Positions 9,546 through 18,152 of a stretch of DNA of 64,000 nt are shown piece by piece. The DNA comes from Opitutaceae bacterium (GTDB lineage Bacteria > Verrucomicrobiota > Verrucomicrobiia > Opitutales > Opitutaceae). The translations under genes and the position numbers were made by a program. Numbering within the stretch: position 1 is the stretch's first letter; every line of letters starts with the position of its first letter. The notes beneath the pieces were generated by a model. It was not told the DNA's origin and did not search any database. It was given only the letters and a program-made list of their open reading frames with translations. The DNA lies in assembly GCA_016715765.1 (NCBI GenBank), contig JADJZJ010000018.1:1-64000 (forward strand), read 5' to 3'.

Positions 9546-9993
9546 GGGACGGGGTCACCGAACCCGCCTCTCATTCCCACTCTAGAATCCAATCTTTCTC
9601 GTTCTCCCAATCTTTCTCCTGCCTTGGGGCCGGGCGTGAGATTGCGACCGAGGGCGGTCGCGCTCCCAGGCGGGGTTCGGACTTGTCCTCCGTAGGTCCG
9701 TCGAAGGAGGAGACCCCACCCTGCAAATCAATCCGTTTTCATCCGCGTTCATTACGGGACTGATTTCATGACCGCAGTCGGGCTAATAGATTTGAGTCAA
9801 GGGGTTGCCCATTGACCCGGACTCTGCGGCAGCTACCTTGATGTTGGCGGGCGTTATTCCATGCGCCCATTCCGATTTTCGAAGCACTTCAACCACCCCC
9901 CTGTTTCCAGCCACCGATACTCCCCGCCCCTGAAATAAAGCGCCCCTGATTCGCGCCCCCGCTGCCGCCCAGGCCCCGACCAAGGAATAGCCG
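9546..9993. other. Intergenic region before the hydrogenase operon
   Basis: 448 bases without a credible gene. The left third is a composite repeat (9582-9724); the remainder has no strong palindrome or recognisable riboswitch. A weak Shine-Dalgarno AAGGA at 9982-9986 precedes the hdrC start. Confidence 0.6.
9582..9724. repeat. Composite family A repeat with inner GGAG-headed palindrome
   Basis: Same modules as at 6758-6939 in rearranged order: AATCCAATCTTTCTCGTTCT, then ATTGCGACCGAGGGCGGTCG (inverse of the GGAG palindrome), then GGCGGGGTTCGGAC and GGAGACCCCACCCTG. The left GTAG end is degenerate. Confidence 0.75.
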
Positions 9994-10677
9994 ATGAAAC
10001 CTTCCTCAGCTGCCTCCTTGGACACCGTTGGCCAGACGGCGCAGGACCGGTCCGATGCGCGGGACGCCAGGGACCACCGGCGGTCGCCCCTGAGAATCGA
10101 GCGGACCATCAAGTACGAATCCGACCGCCGCGTCGGCTTCGGCCGCGAGGTGATGAGCGTGCCGGGCTGCGAACAGCTGGAGAATTGCATCCAGTGCGGC
10201 ACCTGCTCCGGGGTCTGCCCCCTGAGCATCTACATGGACCATTCGCCGCGGCAGGTGATGGCGCTGACGCGGGCCGACTTCCGCGACGAGGTGCTGCGCA
10301 GCCACACGATCTGGCTCTGCGCCTCCTGCTACTCCTGCACGGTCGAGTGCCCGCAGCAGATCCGCATCACGGACATCATGTATGAGCTCAAGCAGCGGGC
10401 GATCTCCGCGGGCATCTACCCCCGGCGTTTCCCGATCCCGGTGCTGGCCCATGAGTTCACCCGCATGGTGCGCAAGCATGGCCGCATCACGGAACTGGTG
10501 CTCGTCATCCGCCTGTTCCTGAAGACCGACTGGCTGGCTGCGCTCGGCAACTGGCGGCTGGGCCTCGACCTCATGCGCACCGGCCGCTTCTCCCTCCTCA
10601 CCGAGCGGATCAAACACCACGGCGACATCGCGAAGATGCTCGATGCCGTCGATCACCCGCCGGGACCCGCGCCATGA
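9994..10677 (+). CDS. hdrC: Heterodisulfide reductase subunit C (HdrC)-like [4Fe-4S] protein
   Basis: A 227-residue protein with two CxxCxxCxxxCP [4Fe-4S] motifs: C65, C68, C71, C75 (CIQCGTCSGVCP) and C109, C112, C115, C119 (CASCYSCTVECP). This is the HdrC arrangement; HdrC passes electrons between the FAD of HdrA and the noncubane clusters of HdrB. The N-terminal 40 residues are charged and not part of the usual domain. AAGGA lies eight bases before the ATG. The stop codon overlaps the ATG of the HdrB-HdrA gene by four bases (ATGA), showing translational coupling. The presence of hdrBA, mvhD, mvhG and mvhA directly downstream supports an Hdr-Mvh complex. Confidence 0.93.
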   Translation: MKPSSAASLDTVGQTAQDRSDARDARDHRRSPLRIERTIKYESDRRVGFGREVMSVPGCEQLENCIQCGTCSGVCPLSIYMDHSPRQVMALTRADFRDEVLRSHTIWLCASCYSCTVECPQQIRITDIMYELKQRAISAGIYPRRFPIPVLAHEFTRMVRKHGRITELVLVIRLFLKTDWLAALGNWRLGLDLMRTGRFSLLTERIKHHGDIAKMLDAVDHPPGPAP

Positions 10678-13595
10678 AACTCTCCTATTTTCCGGGCTGT
10701 TCGCTGAAGGGCCTCGGCCGCGCCTATGAGGAATCGCTCCTGCCCGTCATGCGCCACCTGGGCGTCGAGCTGGTGGAACTGGACGACTGGAACTGCTGCG
10801 GCGCCACCGCCTACATGGCAGTGGACGAGGCGAAGGCCTGCGTCCTGGCGGCCCGCAACCTCGCGCTCGCCGAGCAGAGCGGCCGCGGACAACTCATGGC
10901 GCCGTGCGCCGCGTGCTACCTGGTGCTCAACAAGACCAAGCACTACTTCCACGACTATCCGGCGATGAAGGCAACGATCGACCGGGCGCTGGCGGCCGTG
11001 GGCCTGTCCTACGCCGGGGACACGGCGGTCCGGCATCCGCTGGACATCCTGCTCAACGACATCGGCATCGAAGCCATCCGGCAGAAGGTCACGCAGCCGC
11101 TGAAGGGCCTGAAGGTCGCGACCTATTACGGCTGCCAGATCGTGCGGCCGTACGCGACGTTCGACGACCAGTACAATCCCACGTCCATGGACCGGTTGCT
11201 GGAGGCGCTGGGCGCCACCATCGTGCGCTATCCGCTCAAGACCAAGTGCTGCGGCGGCAGCCTCACCGGCACGGTGCCCGCGGCCGGCATCCGCATGGTG
11301 TACATCCTGCACAACGAGGCCCGGAAGCGCGGCGCCGACTGCATCGCGACCGTGTGCCCGCTCTGCCAGTTCAACCTCGACGCGTACCATGCCCAGGTGC
11401 GGAGCGAGTATGGCGAGGTGGTGGTGCCGACCGTCTATTTCTCGCAGTTGATGGGACTGGCGTTCGGCCTGCCCGAAAAGCAACTCGGCCTGCAGCGCGC
11501 CGCCGTGCCGTTCCGCTGGCGGCCGGCCCCCCCGCCGCACGCCCACCTCACGCTCGGCCGGAACCCCGTCCCAGCCCCAACTCTCCCCATGGTCCAACTA
11601 AATCCCGAAATCCGGATCGGCTTCTACGTGTGCCACTGCGGGCACAACATCGCCAGCATGGTGGATTGTCCGGAGGTCGCCGGCTACGTCGGCCGGCTCC
11701 CGGGCGTGGTGCTTTCGCGGGATTACAAGTACATGTGCTCCGATCCGGGGCAGGAGCTGATCCAGAAGGACATTGCGGAATTCCAGCTCAACCGCGTCGT
11801 CGTCGCCTCGTGCTCGCCGCTCCTGCACGAGCACACCTTCCGTGCGGCCGTCGCCGCCGGCGGGCTCAACCCCTATCTCTTCCACATGGTCAACATCCGC
11901 GAGCACGACTCGTGGGTGCACACCGACCGCCAGGAGGCCACCGCCAAGGCGAAGGCGCTCGCGCGCGCCGCGATCCGCCGCGCCACGCTGGCCCGGGCGC
12001 TGCCGGAGAGGCAGGTGCCGATCAATCCCGCCGTGCTGGTGGTCGGCGGCGGCATCGCGGGCATCCACGCGGCGCTGACGCTCGCGCAGGCCGGCAAGCA
12101 CGTGTGGCTCGTCGAACGCGAACCGTCGATCGGCGGTCACATGGCGCGGTTCGACAAGACCTTCCCGACCCTCGACTGCGCGGCCTGCATCCTCACGCCC
12201 AAGATGTCGGCGGTCGGCTCGCACCCCAACATCACGCTCTGGAGCTATTCCGACGTCGTGCAGGTCGACGGCTTCGTGGGCAACTTCACCGTCAAGGTCC
12301 GCCGCCGGCCGCGCTACGTGAACGAGGACCTCTGCACCGGCTGCCAGGAGTGCATCGGCAACTGCATCTACAAGGAGGCGAAGTTCCCCGACGAGTTCAA
12401 CGAGGGCCTCGGCAAGCGGAAGCCGATCCACATTCCCTTCCCGCAGGCGACGCCCCAGGTCGTGCTGATCGACCCGCAGGTGTGCCTGAACTTCAAGCGC
12501 GGCGTGCTCACCGACCGCTGCAAGAAGACCTGCGTCGAGGCCTGCGGCGACCGCAAGGCCATTGATTTCACGCAGAAGGAGGAGGTGAAGGAAATCCAGG
12601 TCGGCACCATCATCGTCGCCACCGGGTTCAAGCCCTTCGACGTCCGGCGCGTGCCGCAGTACGGCTACGGCACCTATCCCAACGTGTACACCGCGCTCGA
12701 GGTCGAGCGCCTCGTCAACGCCTCCGGCCCCACCGCCGGCGAGGTGATCCTGCGCGACGGCCGGCGTCCCTCGGCCATCGCCATCATCCACTGCGTCGGC
12801 TCGCGCGACAAGAAGACCAACCGCTGGTGCTCGCGCGTCTGCTGCATGTACTCGATGAAGCTCGCGCACCTGCTCAAGGAGCATTCCGGCGCCGAGCTCT
12901 ACAATTTCTACATCGACATCCGCGCCCCCGGCAAGGGCTACGAGGAGTTCTACGACAAGCTGAACGAGGAGGGCGTGCACTTCATCCGCGGCCGGGTGGG
13001 CGAGGTGACCGACTGGGCCATGATCCCCGAGGAGGAGGGCAAGCTTGTCATCCGCGTCGAGGACACGCTCGCCGGCGTCGTGCGCCGCATCCCGGTGGAC
13101 ATGGTCGTGCTGGCCACGGGCCTGGAGCCGCACGCCGACGCGCAGGACGTGCGCCGCCTGTTCAACATGAGCTGCGGCACCGAGGGCTTCTTCCTCGAGC
13201 GGCACCCGAAGCTCGCGCCGGTGAACACGTTCACGGACGGCGTCTTCATCGCGGGCTGCTGCCAGGGGCCGCGCGACATCCCCGACACCGTCGCCCAGGC
13301 CGGGGCGGCCGCCGCCGAGGCGCTCGCGCTCATCGACCGCGGCTTCATCATGCAGGAGCCCAACACGGCCTACATCCTGGACGACTGTTCCGGCTGCAAG
13401 TCCTGCATCCCGCTCTGTCCGTACACCGCCATCGCCTTCGACGAGGCCACCGGCAAGGCCGTGATCAACGAGGCGCTGTGCAAGGGCTGCGGCACCTGCG
13501 TCGGCTCGTGCCCGTCGGGCTCGATCGGCCAGCACCTGTTCGAGGACGACGAGGTGTTCAGCGAGATCGCCGGACTGCTGGCGGCGTACCTATGA
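10674..13595 (+). CDS. hdrBA: HdrB-HdrA fusion (heterodisulfide reductase subunits B and A)
   Basis: One 973-residue frame with two subunits. Residues 1-290 are HdrB: the first CCG domain has C9, C41-C42, C78 and C81 (spacing C-x31-CC-x35-CxxC), and a second CCG set ends in KCCGG and CPLC. A Pro-rich linker reaches residue 305. From M306 (ATG at 11589) to the end is a full-length HdrA: YVCHCGHNIAS start, FAD-binding VLVVGGGIAGIHAA near 455, CTGCQECIGNC near 553, and two C-terminal [4Fe-4S] motifs near 904 (CSGCKSCIPLCP) and 935 (CKGCGTCVGSCP). HdrA is the flavin bifurcation site, HdrB the heterodisulfide-type acceptor site. The subunits are usually separate; a lost stop codon or base error between them is an alternative. 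Confidence 0.93.
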   Translation: MKLSYFPGCSLKGLGRAYEESLLPVMRHLGVELVELDDWNCCGATAYMAVDEAKACVLAARNLALAEQSGRGQLMAPCAACYLVLNKTKHYFHDYPAMKATIDRALAAVGLSYAGDTAVRHPLDILLNDIGIEAIRQKVTQPLKGLKVATYYGCQIVRPYATFDDQYNPTSMDRLLEALGATIVRYPLKTKCCGGSLTGTVPAAGIRMVYILHNEARKRGADCIATVCPLCQFNLDAYHAQVRSEYGEVVVPTVYFSQLMGLAFGLPEKQLGLQRAAVPFRWRPAPPPHAHLTLGRNPVPAPTLPMVQLNPEIRIGFYVCHCGHNIASMVDCPEVAGYVGRLPGVVLSRDYKYMCSDPGQELIQKDIAEFQLNRVVVASCSPLLHEHTFRAAVAAGGLNPYLFHMVNIREHDSWVHTDRQEATAKAKALARAAIRRATLARALPERQVPINPAVLVVGGGIAGIHAALTLAQAGKHVWLVEREPSIGGHMARFDKTFPTLDCAACILTPKMSAVGSHPNITLWSYSDVVQVDGFVGNFTVKVRRRPRYVNEDLCTGCQECIGNCIYKEAKFPDEFNEGLGKRKPIHIPFPQATPQVVLIDPQVCLNFKRGVLTDRCKKTCVEACGDRKAIDFTQKEEVKEIQVGTIIVATGFKPFDVRRVPQYGYGTYPNVYTALEVERLVNASGPTAGEVILRDGRRPSAIAIIHCVGSRDKKTNRWCSRVCCMYSMKLAHLLKEHSGAELYNFYIDIRAPGKGYEEFYDKLNEEGVHFIRGRVGEVTDWAMIPEEEGKLVIRVEDTLAGVVRRIPVDMVVLATGLEPHADAQDVRRLFNMSCGTEGFFLERHPKLAPVNTFTDGVFIAGCCQGPRDIPDTVAQAGAAAAEALALIDRGFIMQEPNTAYILDDCSGCKSCIPLCPYTAIAFDEATGKAVINEALCKGCGTCVGSCPSGSIGQHLFEDDEVFSEIAGLLAAYL

Positions 13596-14108
13596 ACCTC
13601 GACCGACCACGCGTGGACGCCCCGCATCGTCGCGTTCTTCTGCAACTGGTGCACCTACACCGCGGCCGACCTCGCCGGGGTGTCGCGGCTGAAGTACGCG
13701 CCGAACGTGCGCGTCATCCGCCTCATGTGCTCGGGTCGCGTGGATCCCCAGTTCATCCTCGAGGCGCTCCGCCGCGGTGCCGACGGCGTCCTCATCGGCG
13801 GCTGCCATCCGGGCGACTGCCACTACGTCGAGGGCAATTACAAGATGCTCCGCCGGTACCGCCTGCTGCAGCGCATGCTGGGCGACCTCGGCATCGCGGC
13901 CCCGCGCGTGCGGCTGGAATGGATTTCCGCCGCCGAGGGCGAGCGGGTGAAGAGTGTCATCAACGAGATGACCAGACAACTGCAGGCGCTCGGTCCCCTC
14001 GATCTGCCCGGGAAGTTCACGGACTGGGATCAGGAAGTGATCGCGCTCGCGCGCGAGGCGCAGGCGAAGGTCGCGGCCGAAACCGAAGCGGAGGTGGCCC
14101 ATGTCTAA
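13592..14108 (+). CDS. mvhD: MvhD: [2Fe-2S] electron-transfer subunit; start disrupted by an apparent one-base insertion
   Basis: The MvhD domain links hydrogenase to HdrA. Its reading frame (from about 13596) encodes WTPRIVAFFCNWCTY, LMCSGRVDP and GGCHPGDCHY, the conserved cysteines of this family, ending at 14108. The frame has no ATG, GTG or TTG after the in-frame TGA (13593-13595) that ends HdrA until a GTG at 13680, which would remove the essential CNWC. An ATG at 13592 overlaps the HdrA stop as ATGA but is one frame off. Removing one A at 13595-13596 gives ATG ACC TCG, reading MTSTDHAWTPRIVAF, a normal start. An inserted base, or TGA readthrough giving an HdrA-MvhD fusion, are the options. 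Confidence 0.85.
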
Positions 14109-15075
14109 ACCCAAAGTCGCCTTTTACTGGTGCGCCTCGTGCGGCGGCTGCGAGGAGACCGTCGTGGATCTCGCCGAGGACATCCTCGGCGTGGTCGAGA
14201 AGGTGGACATCGTGCTCTGGCCGGTGGCGCTGGATTTCAAGTACCACGACCTTGAGGCCCTCGCCGACGGCGAGATCACCGCGACGCTGCTCAACGGCGC
14301 CATCCGCTCGTCGGAGCAGGAGGAGATGGCGGTGCTGCTGCGGCGGAAGAGCAAGTACCTGATCGCCTACGGGGCGTGCGCGCACCTGGGCGGCATCCCC
14401 GGCCTGGCCAACCAGTTCGACCGCGAGGACATCCTCCGCTTCAACTATGAGGATGCGCCGACGGTCGTGAACGAGGCAAAGACACGGCCGCAGCTGGAAT
14501 TCACCGAGGACGGCCGCTCGCCGCATCTGCCGGAGCTGCGGCATGTCGTGCGCACGCTGGACCAGGTGGTGGACGTGGATTTCTACATTCCCGGCTGCCC
14601 GCCGACGCCGAACCTGACCAAGGCCGCCTTCGCCGCGCTGCTCAGCGGCAACCTCCCGCCCAAGGGCTCCGTGCTGGCGCCCGACACCGCGCTTTGCGAG
14701 GAGTGTCCGCGCAAGGCCACCAAGCCGGCGGACGTGGCCTTCACCGCGTTCCATCGTCCGCACGAGCAATTGCTCGATCCGGACAAATGCTTCCTCACGC
14801 AAGGGGTCGTCTGCATGGGCCCGGCGACGCGCAGCGGCTGCGGCGCCCAGTGCACCTGCGGCAACATGCCTTGCACCGGCTGCTTCGGTCCGACCTCGCG
14901 GGTGCGCGACCAGGGCGCGAAGATCCTCTCTTCCCTCTGCGCCAACGTCGCGGGCAGGACCGAGGAGGAAATCAATCCCGTGCTGCAGGGCATCCCGGAT
15001 CCGGTCGGCACCTTCTACCGCTATGGTCTGCCGTCCAGCCTCCTCCGCCGCCGGGTGGACCTGCCGCATGCCTGA
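14101..15075 (+). CDS. mvhG: MvhG-type [NiFe]-hydrogenase small subunit
   Basis: A 324-residue iron-sulfur subunit of a group 3c (F420-non-reducing) [NiFe] hydrogenase. The N-terminal YWCASCGGCEE binds the proximal cluster; YGACAHLGG and YIPGCPPTP are typical family segments. The C-terminal half is Cys-rich (CEECPRK, then a run of cysteines between about residues 230 and 262) and binds further clusters. There is no Tat signal, so the enzyme is cytoplasmic, as expected for group 3. The start overlaps the mvhD stop by eight bases. A palindromic repeat separates it from mvhA. Confidence 0.93.
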   Translation: MSKPKVAFYWCASCGGCEETVVDLAEDILGVVEKVDIVLWPVALDFKYHDLEALADGEITATLLNGAIRSSEQEEMAVLLRRKSKYLIAYGACAHLGGIPGLANQFDREDILRFNYEDAPTVVNEAKTRPQLEFTEDGRSPHLPELRHVVRTLDQVVDVDFYIPGCPPTPNLTKAAFAALLSGNLPPKGSVLAPDTALCEECPRKATKPADVAFTAFHRPHEQLLDPDKCFLTQGVVCMGPATRSGCGAQCTCGNMPCTGCFGPTSRVRDQGAKILSSLCANVAGRTEEEINPVLQGIPDPVGTFYRYGLPSSLLRRRVDLPHA

Positions 15076-15090
15076 ACCTCACTGCCTAAT

Positions 15091-15148
15091 GTAGGAGCGG
15101 GCTTGCTCGCGATTCAGCGCACCCAATCGCGAGCAAGCTCGCTCCTAC
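15091..15148. repeat. Family C REP pair (REPIN)
   Basis: GTAGGAGCGGGCTTGCTCGC at the left is matched by GCGAGCAAGCTCGCTCCTAC at the right. Starts with the GTAG head. It lies between mvhG and mvhA and could form a strong hairpin in the operon mRNA. Confidence 0.9.
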
Positions 15149-15172
15149 CTTCAAGCCAAGCCCCCTCGCGCC

Positions 15173-16702
15173 ATGGACGAAACCACCCAAAAGCTCTTCA
15201 ACGCCGGCAACCTCCGCGCCAACGCGGCGACGGCCGCCCAGCGGCGCAACATCACGATCGACCCGATCACGCGGCTGGAGGGGCACGGCAAGATCGACAT
15301 CTACCTCGATGACAAGGGCGACGTGGAGCGCGCCTATCTCCAGGTGCCGGAGCTGCGGGGCTTCGAGGTCTTCTGCCGCGGGCGTCCCGCGGAGGACATG
15401 CCGCAGATCACCAGCCGCATCTGCGGGGTCTGCCCGACCGCCCACCACATGGCCTCGGCCAAGGCGCTCGATGCCCTCTATCAGATCGAGCCGACCTCCG
15501 CCGGCCGGAAAATCCGCGAGCTGGTCTACAACACCTTCATGCTGGAGGATCACGCGCTGCACGTGTTCATCCTCGGCGGCCCGGACTTCATCGTCGGCCC
15601 CGAGGCCCCGCCCGCGGAGCGCAACATCCTGGGGGTGATCGGCAAGGTCGGCGTCGAGGCCGGCAAGCGGGTCATCGCCACGCGGCGCCGCCTGCGCGAT
15701 CTCATCGCCTATTTTGGCGGCAAGGTCGTGCATCCCGTCCTCGGCCTGCCCGGCGGCGTGAGCAAGCCGCTCAACGCGGCCGATCTGCCCCAGTTCCGCC
15801 AGCTCGCGCAGGACGCGGTGGGCTTCGCGCAATGGACGCTGGAGATCTTTCACCAGCTCGTGCTCGGCAATCCGGACTACGTGAAGCTCATCACCTCCGA
15901 CGCCTACACGCACCGCACCTGCTACCTGGGCATGGTGGACGCGCAGAACCGCGTGAACTTCTACGACGGCCGGCTGCGCGTGGTGGATTGCGACGGGCGC
16001 GAGGTATGCACCTTCGCGGCGCAGGATTATCGGGACTACATCGCGGAGCACGTCGAGCCGTGGAGCTACATGAAGTTCACCTTCCTGAAGCAGCGCGGCT
16101 GGCATGGCTTCACCGAGGGGCCGGAGACGAGCATCTACTCCGTCGCCCCGCTCGCCCGGCTCAACGTGGCCGACGGCATGGCCACGCCGCTGGCGCAGGC
16201 GGCCTACGAGGAATTCTTCAAGGTGCTCGGCGGCAAGCCCGTGCACCACACGCTGGCCAACCATTGGGCCCGGGTCGTCGAGATGCTCTACGCGGCCGAG
16301 CGGATGGTCGAGCTGGTCAACGACCCGGAAATCACGAGCGCGGAGGTCCGCCGGATCCCGACCGCGGTGCCGCGGACCGGCATCGGTGTCGTCGAGGCCC
16401 CGCGCGGCACGCTGTTCCATGATTACCAGACGGACGAACGCGGCGTGATCAAAAGCGCGAACCTCATCGTCGCCACCGGCAACAACGCCGCGCGCATCGC
16501 GATGAGCGTCGAGCGCGCGGCCAAGGGTGTGATCAAGGCCGGCCACGTCACGGAAGGACTGCTCAACAAGGTCGAGATGGCCTTCCGCGCCTACGATCCC
16601 TGTCTCGGCTGCGCGACCCACTCGCTGCCCGGGCACCTCCCGCTGAAGGTCAGGATCCATGACCACAACCGGCAGCTCGTGCGGGAGCTGGTGCAGGAAT
16701 GA
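15173..16702 (+). CDS. mvhA: MvhA-type [NiFe]-hydrogenase large subunit, group 3c
   Basis: A 509-residue catalytic subunit that splits H2. The two nickel-binding motifs are present: RICGVC (C84, C87) followed by PTAHH, and DPCLGCATH (C477, C480) near the C-terminus. The terminal 26 residues after H483 are the expected peptide removed by a maturation protease, whose gene overlaps the stop of mvhA by four bases. Electrons would go through MvhG and MvhD to HdrA. hyp accessory genes are not in the window. The start ATG follows a repeat with no visible Shine-Dalgarno. Confidence 0.95.
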   Translation: MDETTQKLFNAGNLRANAATAAQRRNITIDPITRLEGHGKIDIYLDDKGDVERAYLQVPELRGFEVFCRGRPAEDMPQITSRICGVCPTAHHMASAKALDALYQIEPTSAGRKIRELVYNTFMLEDHALHVFILGGPDFIVGPEAPPAERNILGVIGKVGVEAGKRVIATRRRLRDLIAYFGGKVVHPVLGLPGGVSKPLNAADLPQFRQLAQDAVGFAQWTLEIFHQLVLGNPDYVKLITSDAYTHRTCYLGMVDAQNRVNFYDGRLRVVDCDGREVCTFAAQDYRDYIAEHVEPWSYMKFTFLKQRGWHGFTEGPETSIYSVAPLARLNVADGMATPLAQAAYEEFFKVLGGKPVHHTLANHWARVVEMLYAAERMVELVNDPEITSAEVRRIPTAVPRTGIGVVEAPRGTLFHDYQTDERGVIKSANLIVATGNNAARIAMSVERAAKGVIKAGHVTEGLLNKVEMAFRAYDPCLGCATHSLPGHLPLKVRIHDHNRQLVRELVQE

Positions 16703-16733
16703 AAACAGCGGGGGAGGTTTGGCCGGTCGAACA

Positions 16734-16791
16734 GGCCGGACCAAGGTCCGGCCCTACATCCGAACCTGTAGGGCGTCACCTTGGTGACGCC
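16734..16791. repeat. Family B repeat pair, inverted order
   Basis: GGCCGGACCAAGGTCCGGCC followed by CTACA at the left, then GTAGGGCGTCACCTTGGTGA at 16768. Both have a GTAG head, pointing in opposite directions. It lies in the 5' region of the protease gene. Confidence 0.85.
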
Positions 16792-16803
16792 TCTAACGCC
16801 ACG

Positions 16804-17298
16804 ATGCCGACAACCTCTTCAACGGTGTCAGTCTCAAGCCGCGTCCTGGTGCTCGGTCTCGGCAACGACATCCTGACCGACGATGCCGTCGGACTGCTCG
16901 TGGCCCGGGAAGTGCGGAGGCGGCTCGGTGACACACCCGGCATCGCGGTGCGGGAGACGACGGAGATGGGCCTGACGCTGCTCGATGAGATCGTGGATTG
17001 CGGGAGCCTGATTCTGGTGGATGCGGTGCAGACGGGCTGCGTGCCGCCGGGGCAGGTGCATGAAATCGGTCCCGACGATCTGCCCCAGGTGACGGCGACA
17101 TCGCCGCACTTTGTGGGCGTGGGCGAAACCCTGGCGCTCGGGGCCACGCTCGGACTGGCGATGCCGCGGCGGGTGCGAATCTTTGCGATCGAAGTGGCGG
17201 ATCCCTACACGCTGGGCACGCAGCTCACCACGGCCGTTGCACAGGCTGTGCCGGAGGCCGCGGAGCGCGTGGTGAAATTGGCGCGGTCGTGGATGTAG
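16804..17298 (+). CDS. Hydrogenase maturation protease (HyaD/HybD/HycI family)
   Basis: A roughly 164-residue endopeptidase that removes the C-terminal peptide of the large subunit after nickel insertion. Seen motifs are VLGLGNDILTDDAVG (the family's GxGNxxxxDDxxG with a nickel-ligand acid), ILVDAV with the second acid, and SPHFVG with the nickel-ligand His. A longer frame begins at 16699 and overlaps mvhA by four bases, but its first 35 residues are translated from a palindromic repeat, so the ATG at 16804 is preferred; the coupled start remains possible. The stop codon TAG lies within the GTAG head of the next repeat. Confidence 0.9.
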   Translation: MPTTSSTVSVSSRVLVLGLGNDILTDDAVGLLVAREVRRRLGDTPGIAVRETTEMGLTLLDEIVDCGSLILVDAVQTGCVPPGQVHEIGPDDLPQVTATSPHFVGVGETLALGATLGLAMPRRVRIFAIEVADPYTLGTQLTTAVAQAVPEAAERVVKLARSWM

Positions 17299-17455
17299 GG
17301 CGGGGATTCCGATCCCCGCCTGGGAGCGCGACCGTCCTCGGTCGCAATCAATCGCCATTCTCCAAGGCTCGAGAAAGAGAATGATAAAGAGAACGAGAAA
17401 GATTGGGATTGTGCCGGAAAGCCCGTCCCAGGCGGGGTTCGGAGACCCCGCCCTA
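17295..17455. repeat. Composite family A pair with inner GGAG-headed palindrome
   Basis: GTAGGGCGGGGATTCCGATC at the left, GGCGGGGTTCGGAGACCCCG then CCCTAC at the right. The inside holds GGGAGCGCGACCGTCCTCGG and GAACGAGAAAGATTGGGATT. The two arms are different variants of family A. Confidence 0.85.
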
Positions 17456-17465
17456 CATCTGAACC

Positions 17466-18152
17466 TCACACCGCGGCGAGGCGGTGGTAGTGGTGCTCGA
17501 GCGCCCAATGGGCGAACAGGCGGACTTCCTCGAGGCAGCGGCGCACGGCGCCCGTGCTCACCGGACTCGGCAGCCGCTTCACGCCGGTGGTGGAGTGGGC
17601 TTCGCGGACCGGGCTCGCCGTGCAGGTGGCGATGCGCTGCTCGGTGACTTCCGCCACGCGCTTGAGGACGTCATCGGCGGTGAATTCGTAGCGGCCGTTG
17701 ACCGGCTGGTAATGGAGCAGATCGCGCAGGACCACGGTGCCGCGGGTACGGCTCATGTTGACCTCCGGGGGCTGGAGGAGCGCCGTGGGATTCTCGACGA
17801 TCGGAATGCGCAGGATGACGATGGGGTGACCGGGCGGCGTAAATTCCACCGTAATGTTGCCGACCTTGATGCCGAGCTTCGCGAGTTCGTCGATCACGGC
17901 GCGCTCCAGGGAGGCGGCGCAACCGGCGAAGAGGGGCGGTACGTGGAAATAGATCGTGCCGGTGGGCTGCAGCGGATCGCAGGTGTTGTCGAAGGTGAAG
18001 AAGTCCATGTACTCCTTGCGCCATTTCGCTCCGCTGGCGGCGAAGCGGGGGACCAGCAGCTTGTCGGTGAGATAGTCGCACAGGTCCACGATGGAACGTG
18101 TCCGCAGCGGATTGGTTTCCTCCGTCAGGGTGAAGCTTAGTTTTCGGTTCAT
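17466..18152 (-). CDS. Conserved-looking protein of unknown function beside the hydrogenase operon
   Basis: A 228-residue soluble protein that I do not recognise. It begins MNRKLSFTLTEETNPLRTR, has a central FFTFDNTCDPLQPTG and FAGCAASLERAVIDEL, a strand-rich section GNITVEFTPPGHPIVI, and a C-terminal helix rich in His and Arg (FAHWALEHHYHRL). No membrane segment or signal peptide. Cysteines are present at about six positions but not in CxxC form. A longer frame from 18212 exists; the ATG at 18152 has GAGG upstream and is preferred. It converges with the hydrogenase operon, separated by a repeat. A link to hydrogenase is only positional. Confidence 0.6.
   Translation of the reverse strand: MNRKLSFTLTEETNPLRTRSIVDLCDYLTDKLLVPRFAASGAKWRKEYMDFFTFDNTCDPLQPTGTIYFHVPPLFAGCAASLERAVIDELAKLGIKVGNITVEFTPPGHPIVILRIPIVENPTALLQPPEVNMSRTRGTVVLRDLLHYQPVNGRYEFTADDVLKRVAEVTEQRIATCTASPVREAHSTTGVKRLPSPVSTGAVRRCLEEVRLFAHWALEHHYHRLAAV

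Noticed and set aside
11598..13535. 645-codon minus-strand frame opposite HdrA
   Set aside because: Its sequence is low-complexity Ala/Arg/Asp/Val-rich and lies fully antisense to HdrA with its clear cofactor motifs.
16699..16803. Earlier start of the hydrogenase maturation protease
   Set aside because: The added 35 residues come from a family B repeat; the domain begins just after the ATG at 16804. Kept as a possibility only because of the overlap with mvhA.
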